Origin: Chara braunii
Taxonomy: Eukaryota > Streptophyta > Charophyceae > Charales > Characeae
Reading direction: 5' to 3'
Length of the DNA stretch: 22,737 nt
Assembly (NCBI GenBank): GCA_003427395.1
Contig: BFEA01000057.1
Location: forward strand, 293,096 to 315,832
Shown here: positions 9,676-18,564 of the stretch, piece by piece
Numbering within the stretch: position 1 is the stretch's first letter
Layout of the letters: each line of letters opens with the position of its first letter
Made by a program: the position numbers and the translations under genes
Notes under the pieces: generated by a model
Told to the model about the DNA's origin: nothing
The model's database searches: none
What the model saw: only the letters and a program-made list of their open reading frames with translations

Positions 9676-9679
9676 TTGT

Positions 9680-10432
9680 AGTCTGTTTTTGATTCATTCT
9701 TCATTTGCACAGATTGGAGTACGTGCATGTTGAGTCTGCGTTGGAGCTGCGCTGTCCCTTCCAGGTCCATCTCCATCTCCCCCATCCTCATCCCTTCGTC
9801 TTGATCCTGACGGACTGCCATCCCGACGGGTCCGTCACAATGACTTCCTGACCGCGCGGCCGCCCTAGCTTTCTTCCTCTCTGGAGGAAACATCATTGCT
9901 GACCCTTGTGTCGTCCTCATGTGCCCTAGATCCAGGTTACTTGGACTGGTACCCGCCTACCTACCATTACTGGGGGGCTAAAAGTGCCAACTTTTGTCGT
10001 CTTCTGATCAGCCTTGAGTACCTAGCGCATCTGCCTCTACTTGGTGTGATACCGGACTACCTGCTACTTGAGTGTTTACCCCGCGACGACCCTCCATGTA
10101 ATGGATATAGGTAATTACCGGCCTTCGGGCCTCCTGATCTAACTACGTGCCCTCGCGGGTCACACACACACTCAAGCCGACGGACACTCAGACAGGTATG
10201 CAGACCGGCAAGCATGCACGTACTCAGACTTACAAAATGGGCTCAAGCCGCTGGTTGGACTGGGCCCCAATACTGTATTTATACTTGGACTGCTCTTATT
10301 TTATTCAAAGCAGGAGTTAGTCTAGTAGGTTTCTGTATTGATTGCCAAATGACAACTTGAGGATCGAGTCTGCCTGTTTGAGGGTTACCTCCTTTTGGCA
10401 AGGAGCTCAGATATATTTCACCCCGCGTTCAG
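9680..10432. other. Non-coding; candidate LTR-like signals only
   Basis: There is a G-rich run at about 9971-9977 followed by CTAAAAGTG (possible polypurine tract) and an AT-rich TGTATTTATACTT near 10275 (possible TATA-like box). No copy of this segment was found upstream of gag, so a 3' LTR is not demonstrated. Confidence 0.25.
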
Positions 10433-10459
10433 AAGGTCGGGACTTGAACCCGCGACCTT
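10433..10459 (-). repeat. tRNA T-arm / box B-like motif, possible SINE fragment
   Basis: On the minus strand GGTCGCGGGTTCAAGTCCCG carries a near-perfect Pol III box B (GGTTCRANNCC), as in tRNA-derived SINEs. The flanks AAGGTCG and CGACCTT pair around it. I could not fold a full tRNA, and no convincing box A lies 35-45 bases upstream, so it is a fragment at best. Confidence 0.3.
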
Positions 10460-10481
10460 GTCATCAAAATTAGTTGAAGTT

Positions 10482-10499
10482 GCCCCGTTGAAACGGGGC
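10482..10499. repeat. Hairpin GCCCCGTT / AACGGGGC
   Basis: A perfect 8-bp inverted repeat with a 2-base centre lies just to the right of the T-arm-like motif. No T-run follows on either strand that would mark a Pol III terminator. Confidence 0.5.
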
Positions 10500-10590
10500 C
10501 TGAGACATGGCGAGTTAGGGTAGTTATAGTTAGATCATGTTAGATTTCATTTTTCGGATTTCTTAAATTTTCTTTTATTTCTTATTGAGT

Positions 10591-11664
10591 TTATTTTTCT
10601 TTTCTTTTCCTTTTGACGAAAACGAATCCCGTGTAACTTTCTTCAGTGTATTCGCCCCGAGTATTGGGCAGATTCATTTCCGTGAGGTCTTCGACATCTC
10701 GGGGCGACTGAAGATCTTCCAACGAGGCCGACCAAACGCTACGAGCCGGACGTGGTGCGGGCGAGCAGCAGAGTAGCATAGCGCATAGTCGGAGAGCAGC
10801 ACAATGAGCTCGGGCTAGCGGTAGAATGGCATTGCCCGTAGGCAGAGAACGCGGTAGCAAGCAAGGAGAGGGAGAGCCGCGCCGGGGAGCTATGGAGATA
10901 TCGCGCGGAAAGAAGAGCTAATGGTGCGCAGGGAGCGAATAAAGATGGCCCCGCGGTGGTAGCAGGAGGAGAAACGCGCAGAGGGAAAAGAGGGGGTGCG
11001 CGGAGAAGAAGAAGGAGGAGGGAAGAAGAAGAAGAAGAAGAACGGGGTGAAGAAGTAGAGGGAAGAGAAATAGGAAAAGAGGAGGAAAGGTCGTATGCTA
11101 TAGCAAAGGGAAGAGGAGAAGGAGTCGGAGGAAGAAGGAAAAGAAGAAATACTTACCAGACCGGATGACAAAGCTCGTCAACGACGTCAACGACGATGGC
11201 TCCGGCAACGACGGTATCTAGCAGCCAACGATGACGACGAGAAGGGGAACGGGTAAGTCTGAGATCACTCAGCTTACCTTATGATACTTTCATCAATAGA
11301 AATAAGTAAATAAATAAATAAATAAATAAATCTACCACTAGAATGTGGAGAGATTCACTACTACATGAGTGTGTGTGTGTGTCTGTGAGAGAGAGAGAGA
11401 GTTTTTCTTCTTCCTCTTCTAAGTCCATCATCTCTTCTTCACACTCTCCGTATCTGGCATTCTCAGTATCTGCGGACTACAAGGGGGAGAGAGTGAGAGT
11501 ATAAGTCTCCACCCGCGGTTCGCCGCACGCTACTTGGATCGATAGAACGAGCAAATCAAGAAGCGGCAGTGTACATTTCCCTGTTTCAGCAGACGATTCA
11601 TTCTGATTTTGCTCGTCCTATCGATGGAATGTGAGTGTGTGAGACGTTCATGATTCGACCAAGA

Positions 11665-11698
<34 letters not shown>

Positions 11699-11853
11699 GG
11701 AGAGATACTACCTTGGCCGACAGCTAAGTCTCCCACTCGCGCCTCGCCGCGCGCCACTTGGATCGATAGGATGAGCAAATCAAAAGTGCCAGTGTATATT
11801 TCCACGTTTCAGCGGAAGATTCATTCCGTTTTTGCTCATTCTATCGATGGAAT

Positions 11854-11896
<43 letters not shown>

Positions 11897-12118
11897 TGAA
11901 AGACAGAGAGAGATGAGAAGAGAGAGAGAAGATTGAAGGGAGAGATGAAATGAAGAAAAGAAAGCTTACCTGTCAAGATTGTCCACGGTCTTCGTTGCTG
12001 CCGTGCGAAGAGAAACTCGCACTCGTTCTACAAGCATTAAACCAGAAAAGATCGGTTATATACAATCGTTATTCCTAAATTATTATTATTATTATTATTA
12101 TTACTATTATTATTATTA

Positions 12119-12150
<32 letters not shown>

Positions 12151-12169
12151 TTTGATTGATCATAATTAC

Positions 12170-12225
<56 letters not shown>

Positions 12226-12654
12226 TATTCGGCTTAGCATCCAGTAACTTGCCATATACGAGGGCGGAGGTTTCTAGGAAATAATGCATCGGTCGGCAAC
12301 GTAGCAGAATTGCCCCGAAATGACTATATCAGGTAGGAAAACGTAGCTTGTATACGTTTGTTCTCATTTATTGTTATTATTATTAATATTATTATTATAG
12401 TAATCATAGTAATAGTTGTAGTAGTATGTCTATTTGTGTTTGGATTCGTAGCTATGACTCTCCCCGAATGAGTGGAACCTGGCCGGCATTATGGCCAGGT
12501 ACGAGGCAGAAGGAGGAAAAGTGCAAAAAAGGGAAAAGGTGATTGCATGGAAGAAAGATACGCAGGGAAGAAAGAGAAGGAGGAGATGAGGAAGATCCCA
12601 GAAGGAGAGAGGAAAGAGAGAGAGAGGAGAAAAAAGGAGGGGATGATGATGATG

Positions 12655-12700
<46 letters not shown>

Positions 12701-13037
12701 GTGAGGGCACATACCTGGCGCTGACGATGGTCTGCCATGGCCAACACCTTCAAGAACTCCGGGCTGCCGCTGATGTCAACAGTCGCATTGTCTTTTTGTA
12801 GTCTGTAGTAGTTGTATAGGAGCAAGTTGAGCGCTAAGCGCCAAGTGTGAGTGTGAAGGAAACTGGACTCTTGAGTTGAGAGGAGAGAGTATGCTCTCCA
12901 TGGACATTGGTTTTCAGGGCTACGAACCTCCATTGGTGTATTATTGGTGCAATGTTGCTCGTTGGGCACAGTGTGACTATATGGCTTTCAATGAGATGGT
13001 GCGATCTAAAACTGTCATCTGGCTGTTACTTATTTCC

Positions 13038-13086
<49 letters not shown>

Positions 13087-13311
13087 CATTATTGTTAGAT
13101 GCACAGTAGGAAGGGTCCACGTGGCATCTGTGTGGGGGACACTTACCTGGTGCTGATACATGCGGCCGCTACCTGCCCGTGCTTCAGAAAGGAGTTGTTG
13201 TCGTCACTTTCGGCATTGTAGAGGTAGGCGAGATCGGATCTGCCACCAGTAGTCTGGGCGCCGAGCGCCAGATGGGATATCAACTCTGGTTCTTCGTTGA
13301 TGATGGTGGGA
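10591..13311 (-). CDS. Unrecognised multi-exon gene, 3' part (six exons)
   Basis: The exons on the minus strand are 13147-13311, 12715-12862, 12249-12323, 11970-12027, 11157-11217 and 10591-10738 (ending at TAA 10591-10593). Donors read GTAAGT, GTATGT, GTTACT, GTAAGC and GTAAGT; most acceptors follow a pyrimidine-rich stretch and end TAG or CAG. Phases chain as 2, 0, 0, 1, 2 with no stop, giving about 217 residues. Exon 1 encodes INEEPELISHLALGAQTTG and later LAYLYNAESDDNNSFLK; exon 2 has LALNLLLYNYYRLQKDN and EFLKVLAMADHRQRQ. The last exon encodes EDLQSPRDVEDLTEMNLPN and ends in the basic tail VKRKRKEK, which may be a nuclear signal. The 5' exon and start were not found, and the third exon has the weakest donor. 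I recognise no family. The introns hold the ATT, ATG, GT and GA microsatellites. Confidence 0.45.
10641..10713. repeat. Inverted repeat inside the last exon
   Basis: CTTCAGT (10641-10647) plus CGCCCCGAG (10653-10661) pair with the single block CTCGGGGCGACTGAAG (10698-10713), leaving a 5-base bulge on the left. It overlaps the coding part of the last exon of the minus-strand model. Confidence 0.5.
10950..11150. repeat. Purine-rich GAA/GGA tract in an intron
   Basis: The plus strand is almost pure A/G with AAG and GGA repeats. On the minus strand this is a long CTT/TCC-rich tract directly after the GTAAGT donor at 11151-11156, within the last intron of the minus-strand model. Translations are Arg/Glu or Ser/Phe low complexity. 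Confidence 0.6.
11303..11331. repeat. (AAAT)n microsatellite
   Basis: About seven AAAT units lie in an intron of the minus-strand model. Confidence 0.9.
11502..11634. repeat. Hairpin repeat, copy 1 of a 223-bp duplication
   Basis: The arms TCGATAGAACGAGCAAATCA (11539-11558) and 11604-11624 (TGATTTTGCTCG and onward) are inverted repeats of about 20 bp around a 45-nt loop. The whole unit recurs at 11725-11852. Both lie in the intron between the fourth and fifth exons of the minus-strand gene. Confidence 0.7.
11667..11704. repeat. (GA)n microsatellite
   Basis: Imperfect GA repeat lies between the two hairpin repeat copies. A shorter one lies at 11388-11401. Confidence 0.85.
11725..11852. repeat. 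Hairpin repeat, copy 2 of the duplication
   Basis: The arms ATCGATAGGATGAGCAAA (11762-11779) and TTTGCTCATTCTATCGAT (11831-11848) pair as in copy 1. Against copy 1 one base pair has changed from C-G to T-A on both arms, and an A-C mismatch has become G-T. Copy 2 is followed by a long (GT)n tract where copy 1 has only a short GTGAGTGTGTGAG. Confidence 0.7.
11856..11894. repeat. (GT)n microsatellite
   Basis: About 19 uninterrupted GT units directly follow hairpin copy 2. Confidence 0.95.
12080..12222. repeat. Two (ATT)n arrays
   Basis: ATT repeats at 12080-12120 and 12167-12222 are separated by T-rich sequence. They lie in the intron between the third and fourth exons of the minus-strand model. 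Confidence 0.95.
12640..12703. repeat. (ATG)n microsatellite
   Basis: GATGAT repeats with two interruptions lie just downstream of the GTATGT donor of the second minus-strand exon. The poly-His, poly-Ile or poly-Ser frames they create are artefacts. Confidence 0.95.
13039..13094. repeat. (ATT)n microsatellite
   Basis: About 17 ATT units lie in the intron between the first two exons of the minus-strand model. The poly-Tyr and poly-Leu frames are artefacts. Confidence 0.95.
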
Positions 13312-13451
13312 CTATTTCAGCATTCTCAATTTGAGTTTCAGCGAAACTCGTGATGGAGTTCTGCTGTTGGATCAAGGTCACGACTATTTGGTCTGATGTA
13401 TATGATGTAGCTTGATTGTTGAATCTCGCTATTGATCATCTTCTTTATTAT

Positions 13452-13456
13452 TGTTA

Positions 13457-13536
<80 letters not shown>
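13452..13536. repeat. (ATT)n microsatellite
   Basis: About 28 ATT units with one ATC interruption lie upstream (on the minus strand) of the first recognised exon. The poly-Ile frames are artefacts. Confidence 0.95.
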
Positions 13537-13659
13537 GAGCGATCAGACTCACTTTCAATCACACTTTTCATGCCAGTAAACAGCAGCGCAGCAAACAGGC
13601 GACATGCACACAGAACTCAGGAATATGACATTCAGATACGAGTTCACTTCTAACTGGCT

Positions 13660-13980
13660 ATGGCGACTCAGAGCCCAACAACCCACTGTCCACACACACG
13701 GGAACACCCTACATACCCGCCCACACACTCACTGGACTACAGCCATGCTCATACCGCTATGGCTACACACTGTCTTCTTCAGCCCACTGCAACTCCGGGC
13801 ATCTGCGGGTCACCTTTGCCCGAGCCGCTGTAGCAGCGACTCTGCATGGCTTACGCGGGGATAGATGAATGGCTCGACATTACATCTTGATTTAAACTCT
13901 TGTTTGCACTGACCTGTTCCATTGGACCATAGTGCTCACAGTCCCTCGTAGTGCTTGCTGGACTAGACTGGGACATCCAC
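13660..13980. repeat. Block 1 of a three-copy ~300-bp repeat family
   Basis: This block shares with the blocks at 14340-14620 and 15610-15910 an ordered set of words: GCTATGGC, CATCTGC, GTAGCAGC, GCATGGC, a GATTTA-type segment and GTGCTCACAGTC. The GTAGCAGC anchor is at 13830. It is followed by a CAGTCTGAGACAGA-type minisatellite (13985-14110). Confidence 0.6.
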
Positions 13981-13984
13981 AGTC

Positions 13985-14335
13985 TAAAAACATATAGACT
14001 CAGAATAAGACAGACACGGTCTGAGACAGATTGACGCAGTCTGGGGCAGACGGGCACGGTCTGAGCCAGACAAGATACCGTTTGAGACAGACAAGAACAG
14101 TCTGGGACCATACACGTGGCCCAGACTCACATACACGTACACTGCGGCAGATACGCAGTCACAGGGCCTGCACGCGAATGCAGTGGAATACATACATACA
14201 CAGTGACACGCACACTCGGTTGTGCACAGTCACACACAGTGTGCTCAGTCTCACACTCGGTTGTGCACAGTCACACCCGGTTGGCACAGTCACACGCACA
14301 GTGATGCGCACAGGGAAACACACACGCACACTACA
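13985..14335. repeat. GACAGTCT-type and CACACAGTC-type minisatellites
   Basis: Units resembling ACGGTCTGAGACAGA recur about every 20-22 bases at 13985-14110. They give way to CACAGTCACAC/GGTTGTGCACAG units to 14335. Frames here are Thr/His/Ser low complexity. Confidence 0.7.
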
Positions 14336-14339
14336 CACT

Positions 14340-14620
14340 AACTCTAGCTATGGCGGCTATGGCCGCAACTACCCTATCGCTACGCTATGCTCCTTCTCTC
14401 TTGCCCGCTTCGTCTTCAGGCTCCTGCAGACCGTCGTAGCACAGGCCGCCGTAGCAGCTTTTGCGCATGGCATACGAAAGGATGAATGAAGGGCCTGACA
14501 GTGCATCCTGATTTATACTTCTGATTGGTACTGGGCAGCCCTTTCCATCGGCCCGTGGTACACACAGTCACCGTGGTACTTGCTGGACCGGATTGGGACT
14601 GGCTAGACCCTACCGCTGAC
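14340..14620. repeat. Block 2 of the three-copy repeat family
   Basis: The GTAGCAGC anchor is at 14451, 621 bases after block 1. On the minus strand the core begins ATGCGCAAAAGCTGCTACGG, and the other blocks have the same start with few changes. Confidence 0.6.
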
Positions 14621-14841
14621 TGACTGTGGATTCATTGCTATACCTATCGAGGTCGTACTAAGATTGCGCTGCCGTTTAGTCCACCACTTGACTCGCCACG
14701 TGATCACTTGCCCACCCTCCGACCTTCTAGAAGGCTACAGCTAAGAGTTTTGGACTTCACTAAGTCTCTATGCTACAGGTCTACAGTCTGAACCGTACAG
14801 ACCTACGAACCTAAGACAACCTACCAACTGTTACAAATAAA

Positions 14842-14910
14842 CGGGTCACGGGTTCAACTCTCGGGGTCGGCACAGATATTGTACACAGGTAAGGTAATGA
14901 CCAGGGATCG
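14842..14910 (+). repeat. Box B-like motifs, possible SINE remnant
   Basis: GGGTCACGGGTTCAACTCTC (14846 on) resembles the box B region of tRNA-derived SINEs, and GGGATCGAGTCC at about 14905 resembles a second box B. No box A or tail was identified. Confidence 0.2.
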
Positions 14911-15039
14911 AGTCCGAGAACTGTGTCTGCTACCGTGAAGATGAAAGTCACCTCCATCATATCACTATCAGAGAAGGAGGGGAGAAAGGAAAAGGCCGCA
15001 GAGACAGACAACCGGACGTGACAGTCAAGCGAACTGTCG

Positions 15040-15600
15040 GAGACAGATCAGCAAACAGACAAGGCAAACACAAACAGACAATCACGCTATGACATACACG
15101 GAGACAACAGTGCACTATGACACACACAAACACACAGTACACAGCAATATGACATATACAATATGACAGATGCATAGCCATGCAGTGACAGTCACACTAT
15201 CACACGGTGACAGCTACACAGCGACACATTCGCTGTGGTAACTACATAGTATCCTGCGACATGGACACAGTGTCACACACACCATGAAGCAGATGCAGAT
15301 TCACACGGATACGGTGATGGTCACACGGTAACACGTAGTACCCGGTGAAAACGTGCAGTCCCATTGACGCGGGCACTGTGACACGCACACGGTAACACAG
15401 ACATATACGCACACTCTAAGCAACACACAGTCGTGCAGTGACGCAGTCGCAATGACACAGTCACACTCACGGATACATAGGGCACAATGACGCAGATACA
15501 TGGTGCACGGTGACGCAGGTACAAAGTGCACGGGGAAATAGATACACAGTGCGCAGTGACCAGTACACAGTCGCATATGCAGTTTCACGCAACACACACG
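15040..15600. repeat. CACA/GACACAGT-type low-complexity array
   Basis: Degenerate repeats of ACACAGT, TGACACA and CACGGTGAC words run through this stretch with no clear period. They lead into block 3 as the CACACA tract before block 2 leads into block 2. Confidence 0.7.
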
Positions 15601-15609
15601 CATATTACA

Positions 15610-15910
15610 CACTAACTACTAGCTATGGCGACTATGACCGCCCTACCACTAGCCCATGGCTGCGCCTTCTTCCTTGCCCACTGCACTCCCAGGGCATCTG
15701 CAGACCACCGTTGCACAAGACGCGGTAGCAGCGCTTCCGCATGGCCTATGCAGCAAAAGGGGTGAACGACTTGGCGCTGCATCTTGATTATACTTTTGTT
15801 TGGGGCCGGCCTGTTCTCTCCGTCGGCCCTGAGTGCTCACTGTCTCGAATAATAATTGCTCAACTAAGACCTGGGCTGAGCAGGACTATACCGCTGGCTG
15901 CATAAGGACG
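15610..15910. repeat. Block 3 of the three-copy repeat family
   Basis: The GTAGCAGC anchor is at 15725, 1274 bases after block 2. This is about twice the first spacing, as if one copy had been lost or replaced. A GACAGTCT-type minisatellite follows at about 15950-16060, as after block 1. Confidence 0.6.
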
Positions 15911-16249
15911 TACCGCTGACTCAATGCAGTCGCACTGGGGGAAACATACAGTATAGACTGGGGCAGACACAGTCTGAAGTAGTACAGCCACAGACGGGAC
16001 AGACACAATCTGAGACCAACCAACAGTCTGAGACAGGCAAATGGTTGAGATGGACAGACGGACACGCTGGATAGGTGCCAGACAAAGAAAGAACGACCTT
16101 GGATGCTTTACTGATGTGGCCCACGGATGCGAGCGTTGGCCCATTGTTTCTTCGTGTTTCCCCTGCACTCTGTCTGTACATCTCTACTCGGACATCTGTG
16201 TGATTTCGCAACTTGGTTTCTGAATATCGTCACGCTCGTATGCCTCGCA

Positions 16250-16340
16250 ATTATTATTATTATGGTTATTATTGCTATTATTACTTATTATTATCGTTAT
16301 TATTATTATTATTATTATTTATTTATTTTTATTTTTTTTT
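16250..16340. repeat. (ATT)n microsatellite, imperfect
   Basis: ATT repeats with GTT and GCT interruptions grade into TTTA. They lie about 250 bases before the ATG of the plus-strand gene model. Confidence 0.95.
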
Positions 16341-16588
16341 TGTCGTTATTCTTTGGCATCATATAGAGCCAGAAAAGAAGAGTATGGGGCATTGGAGAGG
16401 AGGGAGACGCTATCATGGTGCCCACGTCCTCCATCCTCCTCCATACTTGTCATCCTCCTCCATACTTGTCTTTGTGCGGTCCTCTCAGATACACGCTCCT
16501 CGACTTATTGATTAGGGCTTGATCCCCGTTGAGTTAACCCTGACCTCAGCTAACCCTAAGAGTCAACAATTAATTGCATAAGTTATAT

Positions 16589-18498
16589 ATGACCAGTGAC
16601 AGGGCGATTGCGGGAGCTCTTCCGGAGTTCAGGTGGAACTCTGGAGGCAGGGAACAGCGAGGTATGTGTACTTCAACATAAACCCTAAAACCCTAAAAAC
16701 CCTAAATCTGTAACCTTAGGCTGCTACCTATGACTATGTTAATAACAAGGGTACAACGATCTTGCTGTGTGGACATTTCTTGAAGATGTGGATGAAAAGG
16801 GGATCGATTTCTCATATTCTTCTCTCTATATGTCGCCTAATGATGATGGGTATTCATTGGTTCAGCTTGTTGTGATTGAATGCAACGGTGATGATTCGTG
16901 TCATTTAATTCTCGTCATATGTCTGATCCGAGCATAAGTTCCCGAAACTGACAACGGTTCAAGGCGAGTGTCATCAAAGGCGATAACTTGATCCGTCGAT
17001 AAGATTTGTATGGAGGTAAGAATAGCAGGGAAAGTTTGCCTTAGCTCCAATAAGCCTTACCCTCGGTCCGTGGTAAGAGTAGCAGTATTCCTTGAATACC
17101 CGCCTTATTGGGGGTTAGCCAGTGATAAAAGTAGCAGGGAAAGCCTGCCTTATCAGTGACTAGTCTGATATAAGAGTAACGAGCTTTCAAGGACACCTGC
17201 CTTATCATTAACCAATCTAACATTCTTTTCAGTGGTAAGAGTAGCAAGGATCCTTGGACACCCGCCTTATTGAGGGTTAGCAGGGAAAGCCTGCCTTATC
17301 AGTGACTAGTCTGATATAAGAGTAGCGAGGTTTCAAGGACACCTGCCTTATCAGTAAACGTCCTAGCACTTAGTAAGTGATAAGAGTAGCAAGGATCCTT
17401 GGATACATGCCTTATTGATGACTGACCAGTGATAAGAGTAGCAGGGGAAGCCTGCCTTATCAGTGACTAGTCTGACATAGCAAGGTTTGAGGGATACCTG
17501 CCTTATCAGTGGCTAGCCATAGGATAAGCCTACCGCTAAGTGTGCTTTGACGCACAGGGGCCAAGACCCACAAGGTTTGCCTTTATCAAACAAGCTTCAG
17601 TAACAAGTGGATATATCCTGAATGGTCTGTCATACCACCGCTAACTTTCTCCACAATCTGCATCATTCGGTCCTAACTAACTATCTTTGATTCTACCGAG
17701 AGGGTAAAGTGAGTTCTTGACTCAGAGAGGCTTACCACCCTTTGAAATTTTGATTTGAGCTCAATCACATGATCCCTTTTTGAATCGAATGAATAGTATT
17801 GCTTGTGGTGGCTATGGACATGGGGCTCATAAAAAGATAGGAACTGGTAGAATCGCAGGAACGAAGGGGCGAAGAATGAACTTTGTTCATCGCCTGGACC
17901 GACTAGGTAGCGGGCTGACAGTTAGATCAAGGAAGAAGTTAGGCAGTAGGTCGACGACATGCACAGAACTTTGGGTCACAAGCTTAAAAGGGATTTTCTA
18001 TGACCCAAGGAGAGGACGCTGAGATTCTTTCGGACCATGTTGTGTCTACAGGTTCATCATTCTTGGAGAGGACTACAGAAGAAATCCGTAAGGAACTGCA
18101 AATTCTGTTATCTCTGGATAACAGGTCGGTATAACTCCGACTCAACTTCCACATGGCTTGATACTCACACCTAAGACAAGACCTAAGAAAGGAACAGATA
18201 AATCTTCCTCCTGTATCTACACCTAAATTTGTCCAAGTCACACTCAGAGGTCTTTGAAAATGTGAAGGGCTGGGGTAACGAGAGTCAGACTTAGGAAGGA
18301 ATGTTGTTTTCAAGGTTTTGGGGCGTGAGTGACTTGCTATGATTGGGTTAAAGGTTGACGCTTGTAGCGCATTCTGTGTCTGCATCTGTATGCGTGTATG
18401 TGATTTTCTTGCATCTGCACAGGTGTTGGACATTGTGCTGCCTTCTGGATTTGGGATCACTTGGGATAATTGGACAACAGACACAACAATTGTGAAAA
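16589..18498 (+). CDS. Unrecognised multi-exon gene, 5' part (six exons)
   Basis: The exons are 16589-16661, 16750-16887, 17558-17624, 17797-17906, 18010-18128 and 18423-18498. The ATG at 16589 opens MTSDRAIAGALPEFRWNSGG. The donor after exon 1 is GAG/GTATGT. Exon 2, starting after ACAAG, encodes YNDLAVWTFLEDVDEKGIDF and then SYSSLYMSPNDDGYSLVQLV, the most convincing protein stretch. Exon 3 follows GACGCACAG and encodes AKTHKVCLYQTSFSNKWIYP. Later exons encode HKKIGTGRIAGTKGRRMNF, FLERTTEEIRKELQILLSL and, after TTGCATCTGCACAG, VLDIVLPSGFGITWDNW. Phases run 1, 1, 2, 1, 0 without a stop; the last donor is AAAA/GTGAGG, and later exons were not found. Exons 1-2 are the firmest. The donor of exon 3 is weak, and an alternative ends the protein at TAA 17674. 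I recognise no family. Confidence 0.42.
16679..16707 (+). promoter_or_regulatory. Three tandem telo-boxes (AAACCCTAA)
   Basis: ATAAACCCTAAAACCCTAAA followed by AACCCTAAAT lies 18 bases into predicted intron 1 of the plus-strand gene. In plants the telo-box acts as a promoter or leader element of growth-related genes. A chance or interstitial telomere remnant is the alternative. Confidence 0.5.
17015..17510. repeat. Higher-order array of hairpin repeats in intron 2
   Basis: Ten units carry GATAAGAGTAGCNNGG, a short middle and CCTGCCTTATCAG. Each can fold (GATAAG with CTTATC, GCAGG with CCTGC). Three variants differ in the middle: A (AGGGAAAGCCTGCC), B (GAGGTTTCAAGGACACCTGCC) and C (AAGGATCCTTGGACACCCGCC). 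They repeat in the order A-B-C, with A units at 17135, 17281 and 17442. The supercycle is thus about 146-161 bp. Confidence 0.75.
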
Positions 18499-18532
18499 GT
18501 GAGGTCCACCGCTCATTCAGCTCCCCTGATTT

Positions 18533-18564
18533 ACATATATATATATATACATATATATATATAT
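18533..18564. repeat. (TA)n microsatellite
   Basis: ATATATAT runs with one TAC interruption lie just after the last exon recognised in the plus-strand model. Confidence 0.9.

Noticed and set aside
1-10560. Search for a pair of long terminal repeats around the gypsy body.
   Set aside because: No matching direct repeat between the upstream 2 kb and the downstream 2 kb was seen by eye. A self-alignment is needed, and the 5' LTR may lie outside the window or be deleted.
12430-13653. Frames with poly-His, poly-Ile, poly-Tyr or poly-Leu.
   Set aside because: These are translations of (ATG)n and (ATT)n microsatellites. Only the 12715-12862 part of one frame is kept, as an exon.
17015-17510. CRISPR-like array.
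   Set aside because: The units are contiguous and mutually similar, without unique spacers, and the context is eukaryotic.
17869-17935. HRLDRLGSGL motif resembling the catalytic loop of RluA-type pseudouridine synthases.
   Set aside because: The surrounding residues do not match the family, the frame stops about 40 residues later, and a GTAGCG donor/CCCAAG acceptor pair would splice out the GSGL part. Treated as chance.
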